This document shows, one piece after another, positions 14,156 to 23,500 of a stretch of DNA of 24,880 nucleotides. The notes below the pieces were generated by a model. The model saw nothing but the letters and a program-made list of their open reading frames with translations, made no database searches and had not been told where the DNA came from. This DNA is from CAYNOZ01 sp964398955 (GTDB taxonomy: Archaea; Methanobacteriota_B; Thermococci; Thermococcales; CAYNOZ01): positions 1-24,880 of the forward strand of contig CAYNOZ010000015.1 in assembly GCA_964398955.1 (NCBI GenBank), read 5' to 3'. A program made the translations under genes and the position numbers. Positions within the stretch are counted from its first letter, which is position 1. The number at the start of each line of letters is the position of its first letter.

Positions 14156-15181
14156 ATGAAGAATGTGGTAATGATGAATGAGACAACAGAGAATCAATTG
14201 GACAGAAATGAGGAAAAGAAAGGAAAAAATAAAAAGCTTTTCATGAAAAAAGGTTATAAAATCGCAGGTAACCATACAGGAGTAAAAACTTGTCATTGGT
14301 TAAAGAAAAGCATTCGAGAAGAAGGTGTATGTTACAAACAGAAATTCTATGGAATAGAGAGTCATAGATGTTTGCAAATGTCTCCTACTCTGTCTTGGTG
14401 CACTCAAAATTGCAAATTTTGTTGGAGGCCGATGGAAAAGTTTAACCCTCCTGAGGACATGAATAATATTGAGTTAGATTCTCCTGAAAAAATAATTGAT
14501 GAGAGTATAAAGGCTCAAGAAGAGCTCTTAAATGGTTTTTGGGGTGCAAAAGATAAAATAGATGTAGACAAGTTGGAAGAAGCTTATAAACCTAAACATG
14601 CCGCCATTTCATTATCAGGAGAACCTATGCTTTATGAAAAAATGCCAGAATTAGTGAAAGAATTCCACGATAGGGGTATGACAACTTTCATAGTAACAAA
14701 TGGTACTTTACCAGAAAAAATAGAAAGATTGAGAGAAAGAAATGCTTTACCAACCCAATTATACGTTTCATTAACAGCTCCTGATATTGAAACCTATCGT
14801 AAACTAAATGTACCTTTTGAGGAAGAATACTGGTATAAACTGAAGGAAACATTAGAACTAATGGATGATTTAGATACCCGAACGGTGCTAAGATTAACCT
14901 TGGTAGAGCATGAAAATATGCATTCATTGGAAAAGTATGCTGAATTAATTAAAAAAGCCAAACCTATGTTCATAGAACCTAAATCCTATATGTATGTAGG
15001 TTATTCTAGAAAGAGGTTGGAAGAAGAAAATATGCCCTCAAATGAAAGGATAATGGAGTTTACAGAAGAGCTATTAGATTACCTACCTAACTACCATATT
15101 GAAGACAAGCAAGAACAAAGTAGAGTAATATTATTAATGAGAAACGACCTGAGTGAAGAGGATAGGTTTATTGATCTTTGA
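14156..15181 (+). CDS. taw1: 4-demethylwyosine synthase Taw1 (TYW1-like radical SAM)
   Basis: Forms the tricyclic 4-demethylwyosine base from m1G37 of tRNA-Phe using pyruvate and SAM. Two iron-sulfur sites are visible. The radical SAM triad is Cys82, Cys86 and Cys89 in CTQNCKFCW. The accessory cluster is Cys46, Cys59 and Cys72, spaced 13 residues apart as in the Methanocaldococcus enzyme. LSGEP near 153 and the remaining core fit TYW1 without the flavodoxin domain of eukaryotes. Length 341; the first 30 residues are Lys/Glu-rich and probably dispensable. The start is uncertain: ATG 14156, or ATGs at 14171 and 14174 behind GTGGTA. The stop lies 1 nt from that of the convergent PHP gene. The presence of wyosine modification supports an archaeal host. 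Confidence 0.95.
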   Translation: MKNVVMMNETTENQLDRNEEKKGKNKKLFMKKGYKIAGNHTGVKTCHWLKKSIREEGVCYKQKFYGIESHRCLQMSPTLSWCTQNCKFCWRPMEKFNPPEDMNNIELDSPEKIIDESIKAQEELLNGFWGAKDKIDVDKLEEAYKPKHAAISLSGEPMLYEKMPELVKEFHDRGMTTFIVTNGTLPEKIERLRERNALPTQLYVSLTAPDIETYRKLNVPFEEEYWYKLKETLELMDDLDTRTVLRLTLVEHENMHSLEKYAELIKKAKPMFIEPKSYMYVGYSRKRLEEENMPSNERIMEFTEELLDYLPNYHIEDKQEQSRVILLMRNDLSEEDRFIDL

Positions 15182-15182
15182 T

Positions 15183-15854
15183 TTATTCTTTAATTCTACC
15201 TATAAATCTTCTACCAAGATTAATAAAGCTCTTTAGTAACTTAATATCTGATTTAATAGGTTTCAAGTTTTTAACATCTTCAATTACTTTAAATTCAGTA
15301 TAAGCTATTCCAACTTCTCTAGGACGATGAGCATCACTTCCAGCTATTCCAGGTAGATTATTTCTTTTGGATATCTTTAGAGCCTTTCTATTTTCCCAAA
15401 ACATAGATAGTCCATTGTAAATCTCTATATAATCTATTCCATATTTACTAACCTTTTCCCCTATCCCTCCTCTATAAAAGGAAAAAGGATGTGGTGCAAT
15501 AACAATTCCGCCCTGATCATGAATCCTATCGATAACTTCTTCTTCAGACAATCCTGAGGGGATTTTATCTTTCAAAAACAAACCAATTATATCTGTATCA
15601 TCAGAAGTTCTTACTTCTTCTCCAATAATAACTTTCAAATTATACTTAGATTCTAACTTTTTGGCCTCAAATGCCCCTTTTATCTCATTGTGATCTGTAA
15701 TAGCTATAACATCTAATTCATTCTTCAATGCCATTTCCAATATATCTCTAATTTCTCCTTTAGCATCTCCGGAATATTTGGTATGTAGATGAAAATCACC
15801 TTTAATTGTGTCCTTTGAAAACTTATTCGAAATCTCTTCTACCAATTTGATCAT
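15183..15854 (-). CDS. PHP-domain metal-dependent phosphoesterase
   Basis: Member of the PHP superfamily of metal-dependent phosphoesterases; the natural substrate is not known. Metal ligands are in place: HLH (22-24), TDH (53-55), EE (79-80), PHP (His122) and SDAH (173-176). The 223-residue size fits stand-alone PHP proteins similar to nucleoside 3',5'-bisphosphate phosphatases and tRNA/RNA 5'-end exonucleases, but it is not specific enough to choose. ATG 15854 directly follows AGAGG, too close for a ribosome binding site, so the mRNA is probably leaderless; TAAATATC upstream is a candidate TATA box. It is divergent from the antiporter gene. Confidence 0.88.
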   Translation of the reverse strand: MIKLVEEISNKFSKDTIKGDFHLHTKYSGDAKGEIRDILEMALKNELDVIAITDHNEIKGAFEAKKLESKYNLKVIIGEEVRTSDDTDIIGLFLKDKIPSGLSEEEVIDRIHDQGGIVIAPHPFSFYRGGIGEKVSKYGIDYIEIYNGLSMFWENRKALKISKRNNLPGIAGSDAHRPREVGIAYTEFKVIEDVKNLKPIKSDIKLLKSFINLGRRFIGRIKE

Positions 15855-15944
15855 CCTCTCATAAAATATAATCCGGTTTTTTAGATATTTAGTTTTTGGT
15901 CGGGAACTATTTTAAGTTACTTTTACGATTGGTTTAAGGATAAA

Positions 15945-16913
15945 ATGGTTTCTTTGCCGACACTCGTTCCGGGGCAGTTATTTTTGAACTTTGTAGTTTT
16001 ATCTGTCGGTGTGGTTATATTAGTTAAAGGTAGTGATACTTTTATTAAGGCAATTTCAGGAATTGCAGAGGATTTTGGAGTTTCCGAATTTATTATATCA
16101 GTTTTTCTAGCTTCCTTTGCAACAACTTTACCTGAAATGTCAGTATCAGTATTAGCAGCCCTTGAGGGGCAAGCCGGACTTGCTGTCGGAAACATAATCG
16201 GTAGCAACATAGCAAATATTCTACTTATATTCGGAACAATCCCGCTAATTAAAGAAATAATATCTCCCAAAGGATTTGAAGAAAAATCATTATTCCTTAT
16301 TGGAAGCACAATTGTGCTTATGATATTTTTACTGACAGGAAACCAAGTCACTAAGATAGAAGGACTAGCACTAATACTATTATACCTATTTTATTTAGCA
16401 TATAACGTAAAGAAGCATTTTCAACCTGAAAACATACCAGAAGAAAAAACCGGATATGGTTTCCTAAAAGACTTCTTATATTTATCCTTAGGACTAGCCG
16501 GAATATTAATAGGATCAAGATTGATGGTAAGTAATGGAATTAAAATAGCAAGAGGCTTAGGAGTTCCTGAAATAATCATAGGATTAACGATAATAGCATT
16601 AGGAACCTCATTACCTGAACTTACAAACGCCATTATGGCTACAATAAAAGGTAAACATGGTATATCAATAGGCAACATAATAGGGGCTGACACTATCAAT
16701 ATAACATTCTCATTAGGTTTAGTAGCTATAATAACAGGAATACCGGAAAAAAATATGTTAAACCTACACTTGCCTATAATATTAATCTCAATCTTACTTC
16801 TAACCGGAATTTCTAAAATACTCGGAAAAATGAACAGAAAAACAGCTATCCTATTTCTAGGAATTTACGTATACTACCTATACAGATTAATCGAACTAGG
16901 AACCATTCAGTAA
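15945..16913 (+). CDS. Calcium/sodium:cation antiporter, CaCA family
   Basis: Integral membrane exchanger of the YrbG / NCX_Mj type, 322 residues with about ten transmembrane segments and an inverted internal repeat. Alpha-1 is FATTLPE (58-64) with GNIIGSNIAN (82-91). Alpha-2 is ALGTSLPE (218-225) with GNIIGADTIN (243-252). The two essential glutamates, Glu64 and Glu225, are present. In alpha-2 the positions that align to Ser87 and Asn91 of alpha-1 are Ala248 and Asn252, with Asp249 between them; in NCX_Mj as I recall, the last position is aspartate, so ion preference could differ. AAGGATAAA precedes ATG 15945. Transcribed alone or together with the next gene. Confidence 0.93.
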   Translation: MVSLPTLVPGQLFLNFVVLSVGVVILVKGSDTFIKAISGIAEDFGVSEFIISVFLASFATTLPEMSVSVLAALEGQAGLAVGNIIGSNIANILLIFGTIPLIKEIISPKGFEEKSLFLIGSTIVLMIFLLTGNQVTKIEGLALILLYLFYLAYNVKKHFQPENIPEEKTGYGFLKDFLYLSLGLAGILIGSRLMVSNGIKIARGLGVPEIIIGLTIIALGTSLPELTNAIMATIKGKHGISIGNIIGADTINITFSLGLVAIITGIPEKNMLNLHLPIILISILLLTGISKILGKMNRKTAILFLGIYVYYLYRLIELGTIQ

Positions 16914-16970
16914 CCTCATTTCCAATCTTACTCTCATTCATTCAGGAAGAAGAGTCTTCTAACCCAAGAA

Positions 16971-16979
16971 GATATATAC
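16971..16979 (+). promoter_or_regulatory. Candidate TATA box of the LOG-fold gene
   Basis: GATATATAC at 16971-16979 predicts a start near 17000. This lies downstream of ATG 16991 and favours ATG 17009 as the true start codon. Confidence 0.45.
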
Positions 16980-17008
16980 TAAAAATAAATATGCAGAGGG
17001 ATGGTAAC

Positions 17009-17548
17009 ATGTCTATACAAATTTCAATTGCAGCTTCAAGCGATAAAAATCCTAAAAATGAAGCCATTAAAAAAATGAAAACTTTTTTAGATGAAACTAT
17101 AAATCTAAATAACGATGTTAACTTCCTTACAGGAGGTGGAGGAGGGTTAATGACATTAATAGCTGAAGAAGTAAATAAAAAGGATTCAGGACAAGTGGTA
17201 GGAATAAAACCAATCTCAATGGAGAATATTTCTGAAGAAAACAATCGTTGGAACCCTTACAATGACATAAATATAAATTCTGGTATGAATTTCGTGGCAA
17301 GAAGCTCAATCCTAGTTAATAGTGGGGATGTACTAGTAGCGCTTGGTGGGGGAGTAGGAACTATGATAGAAATATTTATGGCTTATAATTTAGGTATACC
17401 CTCTATAGTAATCACAGAAACTGGATATCCTACTGATGGAATAAAAAGGATCACAGAGAATCAATATTTAGACCATAAAAAATTAGCGAGAATCTACTTC
17501 ACTCCAGATCCCAAAGAAGCTGCTAAATTAGCTTTAAAGAAATCATAA
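17009..17548 (+). CDS. LOG/SLOG Rossmann-fold protein (TIGR00725-like)
   Basis: Nucleotide-binding Rossmann protein of the LOG/lysine-decarboxylase-like and DprA-related superfamily. It probably acts on or senses a nucleotide, but the ligand cannot be read from sequence. In the numbering from ATG 16991, the glycine loop is LTGGGGGLM (46-54). Arg104 and ALGGGVGTMIE (117-127) correspond to the R...PGGxGTxxE site of LOG phosphoribohydrolases. Here LGGGVGT replaces PGGxGT, which argues against a classical cytokinin-activating LOG. I start at ATG 17009 (179 residues) because ATG 16991 precedes the predicted transcription start. It is followed by T-rich terminator sequence, separating it from bioY. 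Confidence 0.82.
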   Translation: MSIQISIAASSDKNPKNEAIKKMKTFLDETINLNNDVNFLTGGGGGLMTLIAEEVNKKDSGQVVGIKPISMENISEENNRWNPYNDININSGMNFVARSSILVNSGDVLVALGGGVGTMIEIFMAYNLGIPSIVITETGYPTDGIKRITENQYLDHKKLARIYFTPDPKEAAKLALKKS

Positions 17549-17612
17549 AGTTTATTTCATTTAAAAGTCTTTACAAATTCGTTTGAATGCTTTAGTTCTT
17601 AAAATCCCGTTC

Positions 17613-17651
17613 TTTTTTATCCTTTCAATATTTTTTGTTTCACAATTTTTT
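17613..17651 (+). terminator. Triple T-tract terminator
   Basis: Three runs of six T at 17613-17618, 17631-17636 and 17646-17651 follow the LOG-fold gene and precede the bioY promoter. This suits archaeal U-tract termination; no strong hairpin accompanies them. Confidence 0.5.
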
Positions 17652-17676
17652 GTAGATCCAACCCAATTACTTAACC

Positions 17677-17733
17677 GTTAACCTTAAAAGGGTATATTTT
17701 GAACACATTTTGTAAAATAATTTTACAGTTAAC
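17677..17733. promoter_or_regulatory. bioY promoter with palindromic operator candidate
   Basis: A TATA box (GGTATATTTT, 17691-17700) predicts a start near 17720. The palindrome TGTAAAATAATTTTACA (17711-17727; 8-bp arms, 1-nt centre) covers that point, and GTTAAC occurs on both sides (17677-17682, 17728-17733). An operator here would block initiation. The helix-turn-helix BirA encoded just downstream is the obvious candidate repressor. TGTAAA and GTTAAC resemble half-sites described for bacterial BirA, though the spacing here is shorter. Confidence 0.5.
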
Positions 17734-17747
17734 TATGGGGTTCTAAA

Positions 17748-18281
17748 ATGAACGAAAATAACAAATCGATCATAATCGCAACATCAGGATTGTTTGCAAG
17801 TCTAACAGCAATAGGAGCCTACCTATCAATACCAACGGGATTAGTACCATTCACATTCCAAATATTTTTCGTTTTATTATCTGGAGTAATATTAGGACCA
17901 AAAATAGGCCCATTAAGTCAATTAATATATATCGGAGTTGGAACAGCAGGATTCCCAGTTTTTTCCAGTGGAAACGCTGGTCCTGGAGTTTTACTTGGCC
18001 CTACAGGAGGATACCTTATCGGATTTGTAGTAGCCTCATTAATAGTAGGAATAACTTCAAGAAAAGTAAATTTAAAGAAAAATAAACTTAAAACATTTTT
18101 AGCCGCATTAAGTGGTATACCTGCAATTTACGTATTCGGATTCCTAAACTTACTAAGATTCCAACCAGCTAAAGGCGCCCTAATAACAGGAGTAATACCT
18201 TTCATACCATTAGACATCATAAAAGCTTTCTTAGTAGCAATAGTGATTTCTAAAATCCCTGAATTCATAATCCTAAAATAA
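17748..18281 (+). CDS. bioY: Biotin transporter BioY (ECF S component)
   Basis: Membrane substrate-capture subunit for biotin uptake, working alone or with the shared ECF ATPase/T module, which is not encoded nearby. The 177-residue protein has about six hydrophobic segments. Its family motifs are VPFTFQ (33-38), LSGVILGP, GFPVFSSGNAG and GPTGGYLIGF (84-93), and the DxxK signature is DIIK (156-159). ATG 17748 follows GGGG at a distance of 7 nt. Convergent to birA with a 13-nt gap. Probably repressed by BirA in biotin-rich conditions through the palindrome near its start site (inference). Confidence 0.94.
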   Translation: MNENNKSIIIATSGLFASLTAIGAYLSIPTGLVPFTFQIFFVLLSGVILGPKIGPLSQLIYIGVGTAGFPVFSSGNAGPGVLLGPTGGYLIGFVVASLIVGITSRKVNLKKNKLKTFLAALSGIPAIYVFGFLNLLRFQPAKGALITGVIPFIPLDIIKAFLVAIVISKIPEFIILK

Positions 18282-18294
18282 AAAATAAAATTCA

Positions 18295-19209
18295 TCATCT
18301 TAAATGTATTACATCTCCAGATAAAACTGATTCTTTCTCCCCATTATCCTTAGTAACAATCAAAGCCCCATTTTCATCAATACCCTCAGCTAGTCCATCA
18401 TAATTTCCATCCACTTTCTGAACTTCAACCCTTTTACCTATCGTAGAGGATCTACTTTCCCATGAATCAACTACTCTAGACCTATCCTCATCCATCAAGT
18501 CCTCAAAATTCCTAATAATAGCCTTCAAAAGTACAGTTCTATTGATTCTTTTAGATTTTATTTCCGATAAGGATGTGGATCCTTCTACAGAAACATTATT
18601 ATTAACATTCAATCCTACGCCAAGAAGAACATAATCAAGATGATCTACCTCTCCTTTCATTTCTGACAAAATCCCACAAACCTTCTTTTCGTCTAATAGA
18701 ACATCGTTAGGCCATTTTAGAGAGGCATGAATATCCAAAATATCTTCAATAGCCTTAGCAACTGATAAACCAGCTATAATATTTAAAAAAGACGCTTTGG
18801 AAGGTGGTTCATTCGGTCTTAAAATTAAAGTAAACCAAAGCCCCCCTCTTGAACTTTGCCAACTTCTATTCCTCCTTCCTCTACCATTTTTCTGAATTTC
18901 TGAAACAACCACTGCCTCTTCTATACCTTTTTCAGCTAAATCTTGAGCTACAGATTGTGTAGACGGAACTTCAGAGAAATAATATGCTTTTTTATCTATG
19001 TATGAACTAATTTCACTTAATTCGATTCTTTTTAATTTGTATCCTACACCAGGTTTTGAATCTATTATATATCCATCTTCTTTCAAATTTTTTACTGTCT
19101 TACTAATTGATACTCTAGAAACATCTAGTTTAGATGCTATGCGTTCACCATTAACGTATTCTCTTTTTTCTCTTAATATTTCTATTACTGAATTTTTAAG
19201 ATCTTTCAT
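18295..19209 (-). CDS. birA: Biotin-protein ligase and biotin-operon regulator BirA
   Basis: Attaches biotin to carboxylases through biotinyl-AMP and, with its DNA-binding domain, can repress biotin genes. Group II architecture: N-terminal winged helix-turn-helix (about 5-60), catalytic domain with GRGRRNR (109-115), KWPNDV (165-170) and CGIL (178-181), and an SH3-like C-terminal domain. At 304 residues it is the full-length two-function form. The helix-turn-helix distinguishes it from ligase-only archaeal enzymes. ATG 19209 is preceded by GAGTGA. It lies 33 nt after scpB, so it may be read through from the SMC-ScpAB unit. Confidence 0.95.
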   Translation of the reverse strand: MKDLKNSVIEILREKREYVNGERIASKLDVSRVSISKTVKNLKEDGYIIDSKPGVGYKLKRIELSEISSYIDKKAYYFSEVPSTQSVAQDLAEKGIEEAVVVSEIQKNGRGRRNRSWQSSRGGLWFTLILRPNEPPSKASFLNIIAGLSVAKAIEDILDIHASLKWPNDVLLDEKKVCGILSEMKGEVDHLDYVLLGVGLNVNNNVSVEGSTSLSEIKSKRINRTVLLKAIIRNFEDLMDEDRSRVVDSWESRSSTIGKRVEVQKVDGNYDGLAEGIDENGALIVTKDNGEKESVLSGDVIHLR

Positions 19210-19242
19210 TTTTTCACTCTCTCAGCGTTTTAATCTATTATT

Positions 19243-19767
19243 CTAGTCTAAATCTTGTTCTAATACGGCTGAAAATTTTTCTTTTATTGTTTCTGGATCA
19301 GGATTCTCTATCCCGTATAATTTTGCAAATTTATGTGTTGTTCTAAGTTCTTTGGATCTGCCTTGTGGTTTTGCTCTTATTAAGCTATTCTCCAGTAATT
19401 TTTCTATATGTTCATAAGAATGGGATCCTCTCAAATCAACTAATTTTGATTGCATTATAGGCTGCTTATATGCTATCACTGCTAAGGTCCTTATTTCTCC
19501 TTTACTTAGATCTGGTCCCGGGGCTAGATTCATTACTTTCTCAGAATATTTTTCCTTGACCTGCATTACATATTTTTCTCTAATTACATTTTCTATTTCG
19601 ATAGATGTATCCCTTTCTTTGTATTCTTTTTGGAGTAGTTCGAGTAATTTTTGAGTATACTCTTTAGATTTAAGCCCTACACTATCTTTAATTTCTTTAA
19701 TAGTTACTGGACCCCCTGATACGAACAAAGCTGCTTCTATTAGTGATTTATCTTCCTTTAACCCCAT
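19243..19767 (-). CDS. scpB: Segregation and condensation protein ScpB
   Basis: Partner of ScpA in the SMC condensin-like complex. The 174 residues form the two winged helices typical of ScpB, with the signature LAVIAYKQPI, followed by KLVDLRGSHSYEHIEKLLE. The acidic tail is short. ATG 19767 has GGTG exactly 5 nt upstream, and this GGTG includes part of the scpA stop region; scpA ends 4 nt before, so the two are translationally coupled. Confidence 0.94.
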   Translation of the reverse strand: MGLKEDKSLIEAALFVSGGPVTIKEIKDSVGLKSKEYTQKLLELLQKEYKERDTSIEIENVIREKYVMQVKEKYSEKVMNLAPGPDLSKGEIRTLAVIAYKQPIMQSKLVDLRGSHSYEHIEKLLENSLIRAKPQGRSKELRTTHKFAKLYGIENPDPETIKEKFSAVLEQDLD

Positions 19768-19771
19768 AATT

Positions 19772-20461
19772 TCACCTTGGAATTATATGAAGTTCTCCAT
19801 ACTCGCTATCCTGCTCAATTTCTATTTTTTCTTCGTTAATTAAGTATAAAATATATAAGAAGGTCCTCGATACTCCTCTTAATGACGACTCCAAAACAAC
19901 ATCACGGAACTTAACTGAATCTTGATCGCCCTTAATATCTTCTATTTGTTTATATAATTTATCAACATTCTTTTTAATGTTCGCTCGATTATCCTCTATC
20001 TTAATTTCTTCTTTAAATTTTTCTTCTTTACTTATATCATCGGCATCATCTTCTAAACCAGTCTCATCAAATTTATGATCTTCCTCTTCAAGAACATCAT
20101 TTAATGCTTCCACTAACTCATCAATAGAATAATACCTTTTAACTCTCCTAGCTGGAGGAGCAACAGGATCTAACTCGCTTATTTCTGTGTCAATATTCAA
20201 CTCATCTTCTTCAATTTCATCTTCGACATTGGCATCTTTCTCATCCTCATCTTCATCTTCTTTAAGCAAAACGTCTGATTTCATCCTCAAGAGAATTGAA
20301 GAAGCTAATATCGCTCTTCCAGATACTCTTATATCTAAATCTTTCATTCTTTCTATCTCTTGGAGATACTGATTTGTTATATTCACTATGTCCATATTCC
20401 AAGGGTCAACATCCCTGTTCCTTACCAAGTTAAGCAATATTTCTGCCGGTTTAACGGACAT
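19772..20461 (-). CDS. scpA: Segregation and condensation protein ScpA (kleisin)
   Basis: Kleisin that bridges the SMC heads. The N-terminal domain has the DPWNMDIVNITNQYL signature; the C-terminal winged helix includes FRDVVLESSLRGVSRTFLYILYLINE, given here as its recognisable region, and binds the other SMC head. The middle (about residues 65-155) is an acidic linker rich in Glu and Asp. The longest frame starts at ATG 20497, but ATG 20461 has GGTG exactly 5 nt upstream, so I prefer 20461 (229 residues). It follows smc by 46 nt and precedes scpB by 4 nt. Confidence 0.93.
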   Translation of the reverse strand: MSVKPAEILLNLVRNRDVDPWNMDIVNITNQYLQEIERMKDLDIRVSGRAILASSILLRMKSDVLLKEDEDEDEKDANVEDEIEEDELNIDTEISELDPVAPPARRVKRYYSIDELVEALNDVLEEEDHKFDETGLEDDADDISKEEKFKEEIKIEDNRANIKKNVDKLYKQIEDIKGDQDSVKFRDVVLESSLRGVSRTFLYILYLINEEKIEIEQDSEYGELHIIPR

Positions 20462-20507
20462 AGAATCACCATAAATTGGATATAAGATCGATTCCATTCT
20501 TAGAATG

Positions 20508-23500
20508 CTAAGACTCTATAATCTCTGATGCTTCTTCCATATCAAGTCCTAGGGTTCTTGATATTCCATTCTCCATAGTTACCCCTATTATTTTGTTTGC
20601 CTTTGCCATCATAGCATCTCTTAAAGTAATTACTATATATTGGCTTTCATTTGAGTTAGCTATCATTTCAGCTACTCTTTCAACATTTTTATCATCTAAA
20701 TGTGCGTCAATTTCATCTAATAGGTAAAATGGGGCCGGTTCATATTTCTGTATTGCAAATAAGAATGCTAATGCAGTTAAAGCTTTTTCTCCTCCAGACA
20801 TCGCTTCTATTCGTTTAATTTCCTTACCTGCTGGACTTGCTTCTATTTCTAAACCTGAATCCGAATCTAATGGATCCTCTTCATTTATTGACATGTGGGC
20901 TTCTCCACCATTGGAGAGATCCTTAAAGATTATTGAAAAATTGTCAGATATTGTATTATATGCATTTAAAAATACGTTTTCTTTTTTTTGCTCCATATTT
21001 TTTATGAATTCTTCTATTGATTTTTTTTCTTCCAAGAGTTTTTCTTTCTTATTCTTCAATTCGATATACCTTTCTTCTACTTGTTCATATTCATCTATAG
21101 ACTTCATATTCACTGGCTGGAGCTCGTTGATTTCTTTTTTCATGTTTTTTATCTTTGTTTTCAATTTTTGTAAGTCATCAGGTTTTTCGGCTCCATCTAT
21201 ATTATGTTCTTCTTTTAAATCTACGATTTTTTCTCTCTTTCTGGCTTTATCGATGTCCTCTGATTTTAATTTATCTTTCAGTTTTGATTTTTTATTTTCT
21301 AATTTTTCTTTTTTGTTATTTAATTGCTCTATTTCGTTTTTTAGGTCTTTTTTGTTAGATTTTAGTTTATTTACTTTTTTGTTTATCTTCTTTTTCTTAT
21401 CTTTGATTTGAGTCAAATTTTGTTCTAATCTGTCTAATTCTTCTTTTTTAGATTTTCTATCTTGTTTTAATTTTTTTATTTTTTCTTTTAGTTTATTCAC
21501 TTCATTTTTAGTTTCTTTTATATTTTCTTGGTACATTTCAACTTTTGATTCATTTTTATTTAAATCTGATTCAATATTCATTTTCTTGTCTTTTAAATCG
21601 TTTATTTCTTCTTCTAACTTTCTTACCTCTTGATCTATCTCTTTAGATTCTGATTCATTAATTCTTTGCTTTAATTCTTTTTTCTTTTTATTTAATTCGT
21701 TTACTGAACTCTTTTTTTCTTGAAATTGTTCTTTAATATTTTCTATCTCGGATTCTAATTCGTTTTTAGTGGATTTAAGGTTTTTAATTATCATTTCTCT
21801 TTTTTCTTTCTGATTACTGAGGTCTTCGATCTCCTTTTCTAGGTTTTCTATTTTTTGTTTCTTGTTTTTTTTATTAGCTTTATTTTCTGCTATTCTTTCC
21901 CGAAGATCAATTTTAGAATCTTCTAATTGATTTATTTGTTCTTCTAGTTTTTTTCTCTTTTTTTCCAGGTTTTGTATTTCATTTTCTAAATTTGAAACAT
22001 TTGTTATGCTTTTTTTACGTTTCTTTTTTGATCCACCAACCATTTTCCCGCTTTTTTCTATTAATTCCCCTTCTAAAGTTACCATTCTCTTGTTCTCAAT
22101 TTTTTTGGCTGTGTTTAAATCTTCCACAACTAAAGTGCTTCCTAAGACATATTTTAATGCTTTGTTGAATTTTGAGTTAAACTCTATGAGGTTAATGGCT
22201 AGATCAATAACTCCTTCATCTTTGTAATTATTAACTGGTCTTGGTTTTATTTTATCTAATGGTATGAAAGAGGCTCTCCCCAATTTATTAGATTTTAAAT
22301 AATTTATACATTTTTTAGCTGCATCAAAATGCTCTACTACTATATTATCCAGCCTACTTCCTATAGCAGTTTCAATTGCAGTTTTGTAATCTTGATCCTT
22401 AATTTCAATTAAGTCCCCTATAGTGCCGTGTATTCCTTTAATATCTTCTTTTATGTTTAAAATCTCTCTGACAGGTCTTTTATAACTATTTTGGCGTCTA
22501 TGTTCGGACAATTTTTCTTTTTTTTCATCTAACTCAGATTTTATATCCTTGATCTCTTCTCTTTTTCTACTCTCTTTATCCCCCATATCATAATATTCAG
22601 TGCGTAATTCTGAAATTTTTTCCTCTAACTCCTTCAATTCTTCTTTTTTCTTTTTAAGATCTTTTTTCTTTGACTTTAACGGTATCTCTTTATCTCTAAG
22701 TTCTTTCAAAGAATTTTGATTTTCTTTTAATTCAGATTCTTTATTTCTAAGTTTATCCTTTAAATCATAAAATTTCTCACGATCTTCATTTAATCTGTCC
22801 TCAATATTTTCTAATTCTTCCCTTAATTCAACTATATTTTCATCAATATCCTCTAAATTCCCCAATAATTCTTCATATTTTTCTTTTTTTGAATTAATAG
22901 TTTCATCTAGCTCTTGTTTAGAATTTTTTAACTTTTGTACTTTTTCAAGTTTTTTCTGTTCTTTTTCATGCAAATTATTTATCTTAGATTCTTTATCATC
23001 TATTTCAGACCCTAATCTTTCAATCCTCTCGTTAATTTGATCTATAGATCTTTTTTTTCCTTCAATTTTCCCTTTCTCTCTTTCAATTTTTCTTTCAATA
23101 TCAATAATTTCATTATTTTCTATTTTATCATCAATTTCCTCAATTTTGTTTTCATTATTTTTAATATGGGATTTAATTTCATCAATCTCTTCCTGCTTCT
23201 TATTTATTTCATCTTTAAATTCTTCTAGATTTTTTTCAGATTCTTTAATCTCATTTTTAAGCTTATCTATCTTTCCAGCAACTAATGACTTTTCTTTTTC
23301 CTTTAATTTATCTTTTAAGTGCTTGTACCTCAAAGCATCATTTCTCTCTTCTTCAAGTCTTTCAACTTGCTTTTCAACTTCTGAAACTCTAAATTCTATT
23401 TTATCCAAGTTTTCTTCAGATTTCTTCAGCTCTTTTTCAGCCTCTTCCTTTTTATCTTCATATTCTTCAATCCCTGAAACCTCTTCAATTATATTTCTTC

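Noticed and set aside
15923..16351. Minus-strand 142-residue frame inside the antiporter gene
   Set aside because: The opposite strand holds a complete CaCA exchanger with both alpha repeats; this frame has no recognisable domain.
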